A stretch of 64,000 nt of DNA. Origin: Ferrovibrio sp. MS7. GTDB lineage: Bacteria; Pseudomonadota; Alphaproteobacteria; Ferrovibrionales; Ferrovibrionaceae. This document shows, one piece after another, positions 28,472 through 37,812 of this stretch (positions are counted from its first letter, which is position 1; every line of letters begins with the position of its first letter). Location: positions 248,001 to 312,000 of the forward strand of contig NZ_JBBKBA010000002.1 of NCBI RefSeq assembly GCF_038404985.1, written 5' to 3'. The position numbers and the translations under genes were made by a program. The notes under the pieces are model-generated. The model did no database searches. It was given only the letters and a program-made list of their open reading frames with translations, and was not told the DNA's origin.

Positions 28472-29281
28472 ATGCGCCCTGTCACCTTTACGCGTCTTGC
28501 CTTGTCCCTCGGCCTCGGCCTTGGTCTCGGCACCGCCATCGCCCAGCCGGCCCAAGCACTGGACCTGGCTGGCCTGAACAACCGCAACGAGTTGGTGCTG
28601 TTCACCGACAAGGCGCCCGGCAAGGCCAGGACCCTGCCGGTCACCGGCGTCGAGGGCAAGCTGCTCGGCATCGACCTGCGACCGGCCACCAACACGCTCT
28701 ATGGCATCAGTTCCTCGGGCGTGCTCTACACCATCGACACCAAGACCGGCGCCGCCAAGGCCGGCCCGAAGCTGAGCGTGGCGCTGGATGCCATCGATGC
28801 CCTGGTGGTGGACTTCAACCCGCAGGCCGACCGCCTGCGCGTGATCGGCTCGACGGGCCAGAATCTGCGCGTGAATGTCGAGACCGGCCAGACCATCGTG
28901 GACGGCAAGCTGGCCTACAGCGCCAAGGATGGTGCTGCCGGCAAGGCGCCGATGGTCACTGCCGGCGCCTATATCAATTCCTATCCCGCGGCGAAGCAGA
29001 CTCAGCTCTTTGAATTCGACAGCGGCTTGCCGGCCTATATCGTGCAGGACCCGCCGAATGACGGTCAGCTCCGCACCATTGCCGCCGTGAAGCTGAACAA
29101 GGGCGCGGTGATCAGCGGTATCGATATCTACACCGATACCAAGGATGACTATCACGGCTTCGCGGTGATCGGCGCCGCGCTTTACCGCTTCGATGTCGGC
29201 ACCGGCAAGCTTGGCCGCATCGGCACCGTCGGCAAGGGCGACGCCGCCCTGATCGATATTGCCGTGCTCAACCTGCGCTGA
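28472..29281 (+). CDS. Secreted DUF4394 beta-propeller-like protein
   Basis: 269 residues. A Sec signal peptide is visible (SLGLGLGLGTAIAQPAQA), followed by a DUF4394 body: LLGIDLRPATNTLYGISSSG, DFNPQADRLRVIGSTGQNLR, AYINSYPAAKQTQLFEFD, DDYHGFAVIGAALYRFDV. DUF4394 has a predicted beta-propeller fold and unknown function. AGGAGG lies 5 nt before ATG 28472. The final TGA overlaps the ATG of a cupredoxin gene, so the pair is probably co-produced in the periplasm. Confidence 0.85.
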   Translation: MRPVTFTRLALSLGLGLGLGTAIAQPAQALDLAGLNNRNELVLFTDKAPGKARTLPVTGVEGKLLGIDLRPATNTLYGISSSGVLYTIDTKTGAAKAGPKLSVALDAIDALVVDFNPQADRLRVIGSTGQNLRVNVETGQTIVDGKLAYSAKDGAAGKAPMVTAGAYINSYPAAKQTQLFEFDSGLPAYIVQDPPNDGQLRTIAAVKLNKGAVISGIDIYTDTKDDYHGFAVIGAALYRFDVGTGKLGRIGTVGKGDAALIDIAVLNLR

Positions 29282-29634
29282 TGGCCCTGATCCGTCCGCG
29301 CGACCTGCTGCTTGGCCTGGCCCTGGGCATCCTGGGGCTGGGCCTTGCGCTGCTGCCCGGCACGGGCATCGGGCAGGCAAATCAGGCTGTGATCCGCCAG
29401 CAGGGCATCGCCTTCGCCCCAGCCAGCGCGCGCATCGCAGTGGGCGGCAAGGTGGTGTTCGAGAACCGCGACCCCTTTGCGCATAATGTCTACTCACCCA
29501 CTGCCGGCGGCACTTTCGATATCGGTCTGCAGGAGCCTGGCGCGGAAACCAGCGTCAGCTTCGCCAAGGCCGGCGCCTATGAAGTGCGCTGCCGTATCCA
29601 CCCCAAGATGCGGGCCGAGATTACCGTGCAGTGA
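29281..29634 (+). CDS. Periplasmic cupredoxin (type 1 copper protein)
   Basis: 117 residues. An N-terminal hydrophobic segment (LLLGLALGILGLGLALLPG) serves as signal or anchor, followed by a short plastocyanin/amicyanin-like domain. The copper ligands are all present: His68 (FAHNVYSP), Cys104, His107 and Met110 (CRIHPKM). It is likely to carry single electrons or bind copper in the periplasm. Translationally coupled to the DUF4394 gene (TGATG); the tail overlaps the convergent mtgA by 14 bp. Confidence 0.85.
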   Translation: MALIRPRDLLLGLALGILGLGLALLPGTGIGQANQAVIRQQGIAFAPASARIAVGGKVVFENRDPFAHNVYSPTAGGTFDIGLQEPGAETSVSFAKAGAYEVRCRIHPKMRAEITVQ

Positions 29635-30313
29635 GGAAGCAGCCGGTCTGCTCAGACCCGAGCCGGCCGCTGCGGTTGGTAATCGTGGCGGCGCGCGCCT
29701 CGATATAGGCGGTGGGCCGTGCCGCGCTCCAGCGGATCGGATTGGGCAGCACGGCGGCAAGACGCACCGCCTGTGCCTGGGTGAGGTCCGCAGCCGAGCG
29801 ACCGAAATGGGCCTGAGCGGCGGCTTCAGCGCCAAAGATGCCTGGCCCCCATTCGGCGATATTCAGATAGATTTCCAAAATCCGCCGCTTTGGCCATAGC
29901 ATATCCAGCGCCAGGGCCAGCGGCGCCTCCAGTGCCTTGCGTACGAAGCCGCCGCCATTCCATAGAAAGAGATTGCGCGCCACCTGCATGCTGATCGTGC
30001 TGGCGCCACGCAGCCGTCCGGATTCCTGATAATCCTCCAGGGCATCGCGCACCGCGCCAAGATCGATGCCGGCATGCAGGCAGAAGCGGGCATCCTCGGA
30101 AGCCACCACTGCCTGCCGCAATGGCCGGGCAACCCGCTCCAGGGCAACAGGGCGAAAGCGGATGCTTTCGCCCTGCACGGCGCGGATCGCCATCAGCGGC
30201 GTTGCCGGCGGGTCAACCCAGCGATACAGCACCAGCCCTGCGGCCCAGAGCAGCAGCAGGAAGCAGAAGGCCAGTAGAGCCATGCGCAGGAGGCGACGGA
30301 ACAGTCCAATCAT
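29621..30313 (-). CDS. mtgA: Monofunctional biosynthetic peptidoglycan glycosyltransferase
   Basis: 230 residues. One N-terminal membrane helix (residues about 8-31) anchors a GT51 domain: catalytic Glu73 in ASEDARFCLHAGID, then GASTISMQVARNLFLW, KRRILEIYLNIAEWGPGIFG and AQAVRLAAVLPNP. It polymerises lipid II glycan strands without a transpeptidase domain, the MtgA architecture. It is a single gene, divergent from the large sensor kinase. Confidence 0.93.
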   Translation of the reverse strand: MIGLFRRLLRMALLAFCFLLLLWAAGLVLYRWVDPPATPLMAIRAVQGESIRFRPVALERVARPLRQAVVASEDARFCLHAGIDLGAVRDALEDYQESGRLRGASTISMQVARNLFLWNGGGFVRKALEAPLALALDMLWPKRRILEIYLNIAEWGPGIFGAEAAAQAHFGRSAADLTQAQAVRLAAVLPNPIRWSAARPTAYIEARAATITNRSGRLGSEQTGCFLTAR

Positions 30314-30429
30314 GACGCCAGGAAAACCGCGAAACTGGGCGATTTCAAGGAATTGATGCCTGGACAGGGGCTGCCCGCCGGGGGTTTACTCGGCCCAGGC
30401 GCAACAACTATGGGGAGGCATGGCGCGGG

Positions 30430-33400
30430 ATGCTGCAGGGCACGGCAATTTTGCTGCTGTCGCTGGCCTATCTCGGCCTGCTATTCGCCATCGCCCATGC
30501 CGGCGATCGGCTTAGCCCACGCTGGTATACAGGCCGTATCGGCGCCATCATTTACTCGCTGTCGCTGGCGATCTATTGCACCTCCTGGACCTTCTATGGC
30601 TCGGTCGGCCGCGCCGCCACGGTAGGCGCAGACTTCATCCTGATCTATGTCGGCCCGATCCTGGCGATCACCGCCGGCTATCCGCTGATGCGCAAGATGA
30701 TCGCGGTATCGCGGCGCCAGAATGTCACCTCGATTGCCGACTTCCTCGGCTCGCGCTACGGCAAGAGCCGCGCTGTTGCGGTGCTGGCGACCCTGACAGC
30801 CGTGATCGGCGTGCTGCCGTATATCGCGCTGCAGATGCAGGCGGTGACCATCACCTTCGAGGTGCTGGTCGGCACCGATGTGGCGCACCTGCTCAACGCC
30901 ACCCTGCCGCCGCCCTGGCGCGACACTTCGATGTTCGTCGCCGCCATCATGGCGCTATTCACCATCCTGTTCGGCGTGCGCAGCGTGCAGGCGACAGAGC
31001 AGCATCGCGGCATGATGCTGGCCATTGCCTTCGAATCCCTGGTCAAACTGGCAGCCCTGCTGCTGGTCGGCAGCTTTGTTGTCTTCGGCCTGTTCGACAA
31101 CCCGGTACGGCTGCTGTCCGCCATCGTCGATGCTCCCGACCTGACGCAGCGCCTCACGGCCGGCTTCGGCACCAACTGGATCGTGATGACGATCCTCTCC
31201 GGCTTTGCCTTCCTCTGCCTGCCGCGTCAGTTCCATGTCGCGGTGGTGGAGCATGGCGACCCCTCCTCGCTACAGACCGCCCGCTGGCTGTTTCCGGTCT
31301 ATCTCATCGTCATCAACATTTTCGTGGTGCCGATTGCCGCCGCCGGCCTGCTGCTGATCGGCAAGGGCGCCAACCCGGACCTGTTCGTCATCACCCTGCC
31401 GCTGCTGGCGGAACAGCAGGCGGTCGCCGCCTTCGCCTTCATCGGCGGCCTGTCAGCGGCCACCTCGATGGTGATCGTCGCCTGCATGGCGCTATCGATC
31501 ATGGTATCGAATGAACTGGTCACGCCCTTCCTGCTGCGCTCGCGCGCCGGCGGCTCCGGCGAGGTCGGTCGCCTGGTGCTCAATGTGCGCCGTGGCGCCG
31601 TGGTGGTGATCCTGCTGCTGGCCTATATCTACCATTCCTGGATCGCCGGCCATCTGCCGCTTGCCTCCATCGGCATGATCTCGTTCTGCGCCGTGGCGAA
31701 TTTCGCGCCGGCAGTGCTGCTCGGACTCTACTGGCGCGGCGCGCATCGCTATGGCGTGATCGCCGGCCTCACCGCCGGCTTCGCAGTGTGGCTCTACACC
31801 TTGCTGCTCCCCTCCATTGAGGGCGCCAAGCGTGGCACGCCAATGCAGCCGCCGCTGGCCGATTATCTGCCGGCGCCACTGGATGGCTTTGATCCGACCC
31901 TGCAGGGCTTCATTGCCTGCCAGATCGTCAACCTGATCCTGCTGGTGCTGGTGTCCTTGCTGGCAGCACCGCGCGCCCGTGATATCGAGCAAGCGGAAAT
32001 CTTCGTCTCTGGCGGCGATGGCGATCTGCCACAACCGCCAGTCAATGACGACGCCACGCATGATCCGCGCATCGAGGAACTACGTGCCGTTGCTGTCCGC
32101 TTCCTTGGTGTCGACCGCGTGCAGCGCGCCTTCGGCAACCGCCGCATGAGCCTGCCGGAAGCCGTTGCCTTCACCGAGCATCTGCTTTCCGGCGCCATTG
32201 GTGCTGCCTCGGCGCGCATCGTGATGGCCTCGGCCCAGGCCAAGGGCAATCTCAGCCCGCGTGCCGCCCGCGCCATGCTGGGCGAGGCTTCGGAAGCGAT
32301 CCGCCACAATCTCGATCTGCTGCGCACCACACTCGACCATATCGGCCAGGGTATCGGCGTGTTCGATAACCAGCGTCGCCTCGCGGCCTGGAACCAGCGG
32401 TTCTTCGACCTGCTCGGCTTGCCAGCCAATCTCGCCGAGATCGGCGTGCGGGTGGACGACATGGCGAGCCACGGTACGCCGGAGTTGACCCAGATCCTGG
32501 CTACCCATGCGCCGCGCTCGGGCACCGGCAGCCGCATCCATGAACGCCGCCGCAGCGATGGTGCTGTACTGGAAATCCGCATCGACCCGATGCCGGACGG
32601 CGGTTTCGTCGCCACCTGCACCGACGTGACCGAGCGCGTGCGTGCGGCGGAGGCCTTGCGCGCCTCGGAACGCGCCATCCGTGTCTATACCGATAACGTG
32701 CCGGTGCTGATCGCCTATGTGGATCGCGATGAGCGCTACCGCTTCACCAACATGCCATTCCGCCGCGCGCTGAACCTGCCGCAAGAGCAGATCGACGGCA
32801 AGCCAATCCGCGAGATGCTATCGGCGGAACGCTACGAGCGCCTGCGGCCCTATATCGATGCGGCGCTGGCCGGACGGCGCCAGAGTTTCGAAATCGAATT
32901 CCCCACCAACGACGAAAAGATCGAGGTGGCGCAGGGCACCTATATCCCGCACCGCGATGCCAGCGGCAGCATTGCCGGCTTCTTCCTGTTGTATCAGGAC
33001 ATCACTGAGCGGCGTCGGGCCGATGCCGCGCTGCGCGCCGCCTATGCCAGCCTGGAACGCCGCGTCGCCGAGCGCACCGCCGAGCTGGAAAAATCCCGTG
33101 CCGAGGCAGAGGCCGCCAATCTCGGCAAAACCCGCTTCCTTGCCGCTGCCAGCCATGACCTTTTGCAGCCGCTGCATGCCGCACGGCTATTCACCGCCGC
33201 GCTGGCCGAGCGCGAACCGGAAAACGATCTGGTCGCCCGCATCGACCATGGCCTTGGCGCGGTGGAAGCCCTGCTCGATGCCCTGCTCGATATCTCCAAG
33301 CTGGATGCCGGCGCGGTGCGGCCGGAGCCGCGCCCGGTGGCGCTCGACCCCTTGCTCGGCTCGCTGGTTGCCGCCTTCGCGCCCTTGGCGGCGCGGCGCG

Positions 33401-34272
33401 GCGTTTCGCTCAAAATGGTGCCGACACAGTTGACGGTACAGAGCGATCCGGCGCTGCTTCGCCGCGTATTGCAGAATTTCGTTGCCAATGCCATCCGCTA
33501 TTGCCGCCTGGATGCCGGCAACCGCCGCGTGCTGATCGGCTGCCGCCGCAGCGGTGAGTCCGTACGCATCGAGGTATGGGATAACGGCCCCGGCATTCCC
33601 GCCGACAAGCGCGAGGTGATCTTTCAGGAATTTGCCCGCCTGGAAAATCCGCAGGTGGATGCCGGCGAACGCGGCCTAGGCCTGGGCCTCGCCATCGTCG
33701 AGCGCGTCGCCCGCATGCTCGACAGCCCGATCACGTTGCGCTCCGAAGTCGGGCGCGGCTCGGTTTTCGCCATCACCGTGCCGTTGGCCGCCGCCGAAGC
33801 GTCGCCGCAGCCGGCGGCGCAGCCGGCACCGAGCATGGCCGCCGCCAGCCTGGAAGGCTGTTTCGTGCTCTGCATCGACAACGAGGCCGGTGTACGCGAG
33901 GCGATGCATACCCTGATCGGCGGCTGGCATTGCGATGTCGCGGCGGTGGAAAACCTGGAAAACGCCCGCCAGGCAGCCGCACAGCGCGGCCGTGGCCCGG
34001 ATATCATCCTGGCCGACCTGCATCTCGGCGATGGCATGGAAGACCGCGCCGATGGCCTGGATGGCCTGGAGGTGATTGCCCGGCTGCGCCAGGATTGGGG
34101 CCGGCAGATTCCGGCGGTGCTGATCACCGCCGACCGCGCCCAGGATCTGCGCCGGCGTTGCCAGGGGCTGGGGATTGACCTGCTGCACAAGCCGGTGCGC
34201 CCGGCGGCTTTGCGGGCGCTGATCAGCCAACGCTGGCGCCCGACCGCGAAACTCGACGCCACCGGCGACTAG
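30430..34272 (+). CDS. CrbS-like symporter-domain hybrid histidine kinase
   Basis: 1280 residues. Residues about 1-500 are a sodium/solute-symporter (SSS) domain with about 13 membrane helices (YCTSWTFYGSVG, NVTSIADFLGSRYGKS). Two PAS regions follow (about 625-745 and 755-875), a coiled stretch, HisKA with phospho-acceptor His909 (AASHDLLQPLHAARLF), HATPase (NFVANAIRYC, DNGPGIP, GLGLGLAIVERV) and a C-terminal receiver with Asp1196 (ILADLHLGDG) and LHKPV. This layout is that of CrbS-type sensors, which govern acetate use in gammaproteobacteria. The receiver may feed back or pass phosphate on. The convergent LuxR-type regulator gene 3 nt away is the expected partner. Ligand unknown. Confidence 0.9.
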   Translation: MLQGTAILLLSLAYLGLLFAIAHAGDRLSPRWYTGRIGAIIYSLSLAIYCTSWTFYGSVGRAATVGADFILIYVGPILAITAGYPLMRKMIAVSRRQNVTSIADFLGSRYGKSRAVAVLATLTAVIGVLPYIALQMQAVTITFEVLVGTDVAHLLNATLPPPWRDTSMFVAAIMALFTILFGVRSVQATEQHRGMMLAIAFESLVKLAALLLVGSFVVFGLFDNPVRLLSAIVDAPDLTQRLTAGFGTNWIVMTILSGFAFLCLPRQFHVAVVEHGDPSSLQTARWLFPVYLIVINIFVVPIAAAGLLLIGKGANPDLFVITLPLLAEQQAVAAFAFIGGLSAATSMVIVACMALSIMVSNELVTPFLLRSRAGGSGEVGRLVLNVRRGAVVVILLLAYIYHSWIAGHLPLASIGMISFCAVANFAPAVLLGLYWRGAHRYGVIAGLTAGFAVWLYTLLLPSIEGAKRGTPMQPPLADYLPAPLDGFDPTLQGFIACQIVNLILLVLVSLLAAPRARDIEQAEIFVSGGDGDLPQPPVNDDATHDPRIEELRAVAVRFLGVDRVQRAFGNRRMSLPEAVAFTEHLLSGAIGAASARIVMASAQAKGNLSPRAARAMLGEASEAIRHNLDLLRTTLDHIGQGIGVFDNQRRLAAWNQRFFDLLGLPANLAEIGVRVDDMASHGTPELTQILATHAPRSGTGSRIHERRRSDGAVLEIRIDPMPDGGFVATCTDVTERVRAAEALRASERAIRVYTDNVPVLIAYVDRDERYRFTNMPFRRALNLPQEQIDGKPIREMLSAERYERLRPYIDAALAGRRQSFEIEFPTNDEKIEVAQGTYIPHRDASGSIAGFFLLYQDITERRRADAALRAAYASLERRVAERTAELEKSRAEAEAANLGKTRFLAAASHDLLQPLHAARLFTAALAEREPENDLVARIDHGLGAVEALLDALLDISKLDAGAVRPEPRPVALDPLLGSLVAAFAPLAARRGVSLKMVPTQLTVQSDPALLRRVLQNFVANAIRYCRLDAGNRRVLIGCRRSGESVRIEVWDNGPGIPADKREVIFQEFARLENPQVDAGERGLGLGLAIVERVARMLDSPITLRSEVGRGSVFAITVPLAAAEASPQPAAQPAPSMAAASLEGCFVLCIDNEAGVREAMHTLIGGWHCDVAAVENLENARQAAAQRGRGPDIILADLHLGDGMEDRADGLDGLEVIARLRQDWGRQIPAVLITADRAQDLRRRCQGLGIDLLHKPVRPAALRALISQRWRPTAKLDATGD

Positions 34273-34275
34273 GAG

Positions 34276-34923
34276 CTATTCCCCACTCACCGAAAAGCGC
34301 CGCGCCAGGATCACTGCCTGGGTGCGGCTGCGCACGCCCAACTTCTTCAGGATGGCGGTGACATGCGCCTTCACCGTGGCCTCGCCGACGGAAAGCTCAT
34401 GGGCGATCTGCTTGTTCAGCTTGCCCTGCGAAAGCAGGTTCAGCACGCGCAATTGCTGCGGCGTCAATTCCGCCACGCGGCGCGGGAAATCATCGCCCGA
34501 GCCTTCCGCTTCCTCAGCTTCCGCCGGCAGCCAGACATCGCCATCCAGCACCGCCTGCAGCGCCGAGGAAATGGTTTCAAGCGCCGCCGATTTCGGCACG
34601 AAGGCGGCGGCGCCAAAATCCATGGCGCGGCGCATCACCGCCGGCTCGCGGGTGGAGGAAACAATCGCCACCGGCACGGCCGGATAATCCGCCCGCACCC
34701 CGGCCAACCCGGCAAAACCATCCATGCCTGGCATGTCGAGATCAAGGATCAGCAGATCAACACTTTCCAGGCGATCCAGTTCAACCCGGGCCTCATGCAG
34801 GTTCGCGGCACCGACAACGCGGGCGCCGGCCAAGGATTGCCGCAATGCGCCGGACAGCGCCTCGCGCACCAGCGGATGGTCGTCGGCAATAACGATGGTA
34901 AGCGGCGCTTCAGCCACGGTCAC
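34276..34923 (-). CDS. NarL/LuxR-type response regulator (CrbR-like)
   Basis: 215 residues. Receiver domain with acidic pocket IVIADDHP and phosphorylatable Asp61 (LLILDLDMPGMDGF), conserved Ser/Thr (IVSSTREP) and Lys (FVPKSA). The C-terminal LuxR HTH is LTPQQLRVLNLLSQGKLNKQIAHELSV followed by EATVKAHVTAILKKLGVRSR. It is convergent with the symporter-type kinase gene, 3 nt between stops. That pairing matches CrbS/CrbR systems, so genes of short-chain acid or alcohol metabolism are plausible targets. Confidence 0.9.
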   Translation of the reverse strand: MTVAEAPLTIVIADDHPLVREALSGALRQSLAGARVVGAANLHEARVELDRLESVDLLILDLDMPGMDGFAGLAGVRADYPAVPVAIVSSTREPAVMRRAMDFGAAAFVPKSAALETISSALQAVLDGDVWLPAEAEEAEGSGDDFPRRVAELTPQQLRVLNLLSQGKLNKQIAHELSVGEATVKAHVTAILKKLGVRSRTQAVILARRFSVSGE

Positions 34924-34988
34924 CCAGTTCCTTCCCCTGGGGCCAAACTAACGGGCAGCGGTGGACCGCGCAAGCGCGTGGGCCTACC

Positions 34989-35519
34989 ATGGCCCCACGA
35001 CCTTGGGAGAGGCCCTTGTATCCCGCTCCGCTGAATAACTGCATGCCGGAACTGCGCGCGCTCTACGATTACTGGCGCGGCAAGCGGCACGGCAGGCGAT
35101 TCCCGTCGCGCGCCGATATCGATCCGCTGGAGATACCCCGCCTGCTGGAACATATCGGCCTGATCGACGTGATGGAGGGCGGAGAGGAATTCAGCTACCG
35201 GCTGGTCGGCACCGGCATCGCACGCGCTTTCGGCGAAGACCCGACCGGCAGGCAGGTCGGCGCCTCCACCGGCGGCAGCTATGCCAATGTGATCCGCGAG
35301 GCCTGCCGCCGTTGCTGGGAAACTGCGCAGCCGGTGCTGTTCCGTGGCATCTACCGCACCCGGGAGCATAACGACCTCTGGGCCGAACGGCTGCTGCTGC
35401 CGCTAGGCGTAGCGGCACAGCCGAACATGCTGCTGTTCTGCCTGGTACTGCGCCAGCCACAATCCGATTACCGGCTGGAGAATACGCCGATCGACCTGCT
35501 AGCCGAAGCGCCGGAATGA
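34989..35519 (+). CDS. PAS_5-type single PAS-domain protein
   Basis: 176 residues. PELRALYDYWRGKRHGRRFPSR-like start (residues 19-40, written here by key elements), then ADIDPLEIPRLLEHIGLIDV, FSYRLVGTGIARAFGEDPTG and WAERLLLPLG. This fits the short alphaproteobacterial PAS_5 (DUF1491-like neighbours) proteins that carry one PAS fold and no output domain. The start is uncertain: ATG 34989, TTG 35016 behind GGGAGAGG, or ATG 35043, where family similarity begins. Function unknown, possibly a sensor-interacting protein. The 3' end overlaps the convergent small gene by 21 bp. Confidence 0.7.
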   Translation: MAPRPWERPLYPAPLNNCMPELRALYDYWRGKRHGRRFPSRADIDPLEIPRLLEHIGLIDVMEGGEEFSYRLVGTGIARAFGEDPTGRQVGASTGGSYANVIREACRRCWETAQPVLFRGIYRTREHNDLWAERLLLPLGVAAQPNMLLFCLVLRQPQSDYRLENTPIDLLAEAPE

Positions 35520-35867
35520 CAGCGGTTTCGGCGGCATCCCGGTGCAGCCCGAGAGCGTGAAGGCCTCGAACGGCTCGGCGCGATAAACCGCCACCGCCCC
35601 AGCCTGGCGCAGCCGCTCGGCAAAGCCCGGCGATCTGTCCTCCACCACCAGCATGTTGGGCAGCCATAACTCGCGGGCGATGGCGCCGCCGGCCCGGCTG
35701 GCGGCGGCAAAGCTTTGCTGCCCGCCATGGCGCAGCGGAAACACCGCCAGCAGGCGGCCTTCGGCGCTATCGGGCAGATCGGCCTCGGTCAGCGTGGCGG
35801 ACAGGCTGAAACCCCAGGCAGCCAGTGCCGCCAGCAGGAAACCCGCAGCGAGCAGGTGCCCGCGCAT
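35499..35867 (-). CDS. Small exported hypothetical protein
   Basis: 122 residues from ATG 35867. An N-terminal hydrophobic segment (RGHLLAAGFLLAALAAWGFS) looks like a signal peptide or anchor. The rest (EGRLLAVFPLRHGGQQSFAA, LWLPNMLVVEDRSPGFAERL, AVAVYRAEPFEAFTLSGC) has no family I recognise. It begins 16 nt after the stop of the MFS gene, so it is probably on that transcript. No Shine-Dalgarno is obvious and the evidence is limited to coding character and context. Confidence 0.55.
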   Translation of the reverse strand: MRGHLLAAGFLLAALAAWGFSLSATLTEADLPDSAEGRLLAVFPLRHGGQQSFAAASRAGGAIARELWLPNMLVVEDRSPGFAERLRQAGAVAVYRAEPFEAFTLSGCTGMPPKPLSFRRFG

Positions 35868-35883
35868 GGCCGCCGCCGCCGGT

Positions 35884-37104
35884 TCAGGCCGAGGCGGGCG
35901 CCGCACGTACCAGCGGCCGCTCGTCGATCGGGTAATGAACAATGGCGGAGAAGATGCCGAGCGCAGCGCTGATCCACCACACGATGTCATAGGAGCCGGT
36001 GAGGTCGAACAGCCGGCCACCGAGCCAGACGCCGAGGAAGCCGCCGACCTGGTGGCTGAAGAACACGATGCCGAACAGGGTGGCCATGTAGCGCGGGCCG
36101 AAAATCTGCGCCACCAGGCCGGAGGTGAGCGGCACGGTGGAGAGCCACAGCAGACCCATGAAGAAAGCGAAGATCAGCACGCTGGTCTGGGTCATCGGCA
36201 TCAGCACGAACACGGTGATGACGATGGCGCGGGCGAAGTAGATGAAGCTCAGCATGTATTTCTTGCTGTGCTTGCCGCCGAGCACACCGGCCGTGTAGGA
36301 GCCGATCACGTTGGCGAGGCCTACCAGCGCCAGTGCCCAGGCGCCGGTGCGCGGATCCAGGCCACGGTCGACGACATAGGCCGGCAGATGGGTTTGGATG
36401 AAGGAGACATGGAAACCGCAGACGAAGAAGCCGGCGATCAGCAGCCAATAGCTGCGCTCACCGCCCGCCTCCTTCAGCGCCTCGCCCATCGACTGCTTCG
36501 GCCCGGCGGTTTCCGGCGTCTTGCCGGCCAGCGCCGTGGAGAGCGGCACGATGGCCAGCGCGAACAAGCTGAGCAGCACCAGGGCGAAGGCCCAGCCATG
36601 GGCGGCGATGAAGGCCTGGCCCAGCGGCACCATCAGGAACTGGCCCAGCGAGCCGGCTGCCGTACCAAGCCCCAGCGCCCAGGAGCGGCGCTCCGGGCTG
36701 ACCATGCGGGCAATGGCAGCCAGCGCCACGGTGAAGGAAGTGCCGGCCAGACCCACGCCGACCAGCACGCCGGTGGTCAGGGTCAGGGTCAGGGGGTCGC
36801 TGGAAATCGCGGTCAGCGCCACACCGACAGCATAGAACACCGCCCCCACTGCCAGCACGCGGCCAGAGCCGTAGCGGTCGGCAAAGGCACCCGCAAACGG
36901 CTGCCCGAAGCCCCACAACACGGTCTGCACGCCGATGGCGAAGGCGAAAACCTCGCGGCCCCAGCCATTGGCTACGCTGATCGGCTCCATGAACAGGCCG
37001 AAGCCGGAGCGGACGCCGAAATTCAGCAGCGCAATAGTGCAGCCGGCAACGATCACGACCAGCGGGGTACGCCAGCCGAAGGCAGGGGCGGATTGGGCAC
37101 TCAT
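35884..37104 (-). CDS. MFS transporter (monocarboxylate/oxalate-type)
   Basis: 406 residues, about 12 membrane helices in two halves with a central cytoplasmic loop near residue 200 (KTPETAGPKQSMGEAL). Family signals are NFGVRSGFGLFMEPI, FGQPFAGAFADRYGSGRVL (motif A-like) and GFFVCGFHVSFIQTHLPAYVVD, which resembles MCT/OFA-type carriers. The substrate is likely an organic anion; nothing in the sequence fixes it. ATG 37104 is preceded by GGAG. Leads a probable two-gene unit with the small exported protein. Confidence 0.85.
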   Translation of the reverse strand: MSAQSAPAFGWRTPLVVIVAGCTIALLNFGVRSGFGLFMEPISVANGWGREVFAFAIGVQTVLWGFGQPFAGAFADRYGSGRVLAVGAVFYAVGVALTAISSDPLTLTLTTGVLVGVGLAGTSFTVALAAIARMVSPERRSWALGLGTAAGSLGQFLMVPLGQAFIAAHGWAFALVLLSLFALAIVPLSTALAGKTPETAGPKQSMGEALKEAGGERSYWLLIAGFFVCGFHVSFIQTHLPAYVVDRGLDPRTGAWALALVGLANVIGSYTAGVLGGKHSKKYMLSFIYFARAIVITVFVLMPMTQTSVLIFAFFMGLLWLSTVPLTSGLVAQIFGPRYMATLFGIVFFSHQVGGFLGVWLGGRLFDLTGSYDIVWWISAALGIFSAIVHYPIDERPLVRAAPASA

Positions 37105-37209
37105 CTCGGGACTCCGGGGGTGTTATTTATGACGGGCATCCTGAAACTAGGGCCGCCAAGAAGCAAGTCCAGATTTAAAACTTTCCCGCGGTTCAGGTCT
37201 GTAGCCGGT

Positions 37210-37812
37210 TCAGCCCGTGATACGGGCCGACTCAATCATCCGTTGCACGTTGGCCTGCCGCAACTGAAAGTGATGCAGCTTGGTACCGGAATAAAAAATC
37301 ATGTAAAGGCGGTCACCCTTGACCGCCACATACGCCAAGCCGGTACGGTCGACCTCATCCTTGGTTACGAAGTGGAAGTCGAAGCGGAAACCTTGAACGC
37401 CGCCGAAAGTGACCGGCTGGATATTGCTGCCCTTTGCAATCGTTGCACTATTCACCTTGGTAATGGTGGCTTCCCACAGTTCGACAATTTCCGTTGGTGT
37501 CATGGCCGAGCGAAAGATCAAGGGCGACTTGTCGGTATCGTTGGATATCCGCAACACCGCGCCGCCATCGCGCACCCCACCAATGAACATAATGCTGTTC
37601 AGGGTCGGCGAGTCAGCGGTCCAAACAGCAAGCGGGGCACTGCTTTCAACCCGCAGCATGTTGGCCTTGTTCCAGGGCATATCCACATCGACGCGGAAAT
37701 TCGCCACATCGCTGCTGGAAGCCGGCACCAGGGTGTAGGGTGCGCAGGCCGCAACAAGCAGCAGCACAACCAGGGCCAGAGAGCGCAGGCAGAAGATACG
37801 GATATGGGTCAT
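37210..37812 (-). CDS. Predicted lipoprotein
   Basis: 200 residues. The signal peptide ends in lipobox LVAAC (Cys23). The mature part contains FRVDVDMPWNKANMLR, FRSAMTPTEIVELWEATI, FGGVQGFRFDFHFVTKD and AYVAVKGDRLYMIFYSG, which looks like a compact alpha/beta domain; I do not recognise a named family. The ATG overlaps the stop of the M48 protease gene by 4 bp, so it is the third and last gene of a translationally coupled envelope operon. Confidence 0.75.
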   Translation of the reverse strand: MTHIRIFCLRSLALVVLLLVAACAPYTLVPASSSDVANFRVDVDMPWNKANMLRVESSAPLAVWTADSPTLNSIMFIGGVRDGGAVLRISNDTDKSPLIFRSAMTPTEIVELWEATITKVNSATIAKGSNIQPVTFGGVQGFRFDFHFVTKDEVDRTGLAYVAVKGDRLYMIFYSGTKLHHFQLRQANVQRMIESARITG

